From Bacillota bacterium (GTDB taxonomy: Bacteria > Bacillota > Clostridia > Acetivibrionales > JAFADI01): DNA of 5,014 bases. The DNA lies in assembly GCA_023424965.1 (NCBI GenBank), contig JAFADI010000060.1, positions 1-5,014 on the forward strand, given 5' to 3'. The notes beneath the pieces are model-generated. The model worked only from the letters and a program-made list of their open reading frames with translations. It did no database searches and was not told the origin of the DNA. Numbering within the stretch: the stretch's first letter is position 1; every line of letters begins with the position of its first letter. The position numbers were made by a program, and so were the translations under genes. Positions 5,008-5,014 of the stretch are shown here, one piece after another.

Positions 5008-5014
5008 AAGGAGG
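5008..5014 (+). promoter_or_regulatory. Shine-Dalgarno of the next, unseen operon gene
   Basis: AAGGAGG is the last seven bases of the window, 18 nt after the stop of the second WYL gene. With normal 5-9 nt spacing a start codon would fall around 5020-5024. No terminator lies between, so the next gene is probably co-transcribed with, and regulated by, the WYL pair. Confidence 0.75.

Noticed and set aside
1..5014. CRISPR array, insertion sequence or transposase
   Set aside because: No regularly spaced direct repeats, no terminal inverted repeats flanking a transposase, and no DDE or serine/tyrosine recombinase motifs were seen.

Overview
The window looks like chromosomal DNA from a low-to-moderate GC Firmicute, most likely a class Clostridia bacterium (Acetivibrio/Ruminiclostridium-like). 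The reasons are strong AGGAGG-type ribosome binding sites, short Firmicute-style intergenic gaps with U-tailed hairpin terminators, a YkuK-family (DUF458) protein, and a clostridial-type radical SAM/SPASM enzyme. This placement is inference; no rRNA or other phylogenetic marker is present. All recognised genes are on the + strand.

Layout. (1) Bases 1-683 hold the C-terminal part of a radical SAM/SPASM maturase. (2) Bases 684-1066 hold a self-contained small transcription unit: a promoter-like site overlapped by a 19-bp dyad, a 5'-leader hairpin, a consensus Shine-Dalgarno, a 48-codon ORF and a very strong terminator. (3) Bases 1095-1855 hold a two-gene unit, a YkuK-family RNase H-like protein followed 14 nt later by a 78-aa protein of unknown function. 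(4) Bases 1856-2031 are non-coding and contain an orphan tRNA 3' part (T arm, acceptor 3' strand and encoded CCA) with no matching 5' half. (5) Bases 2032-2580 encode a DEDDh 3'-5' exonuclease of the ERI-1/KapD-like type, with its own terminator. (6) Bases 2649-4989 hold an extended -10 promoter and two overlapping genes for WYL-domain transcription factors. The window ends on a perfect Shine-Dalgarno (5008-5014), so the WYL operon continues into an unseen gene.

Working together. The two WYL proteins are translationally close (14-nt overlap) and resemble in arrangement the PafB/PafC pair of Actinobacteria. The first has a near-canonical WYL core and the second a degenerate one. WYL regulators often sit at the head of nucleic-acid stress, RNA-repair or phage-defence operons, so the gene(s) just past base 5014 are the likely payload. 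The exonuclease has its own terminator and need not belong to that operon. The radical SAM enzyme and the 48-aa ORF are adjacent, but separate transcription signals lie between them. A precursor-peptide relationship is possible but unproven.
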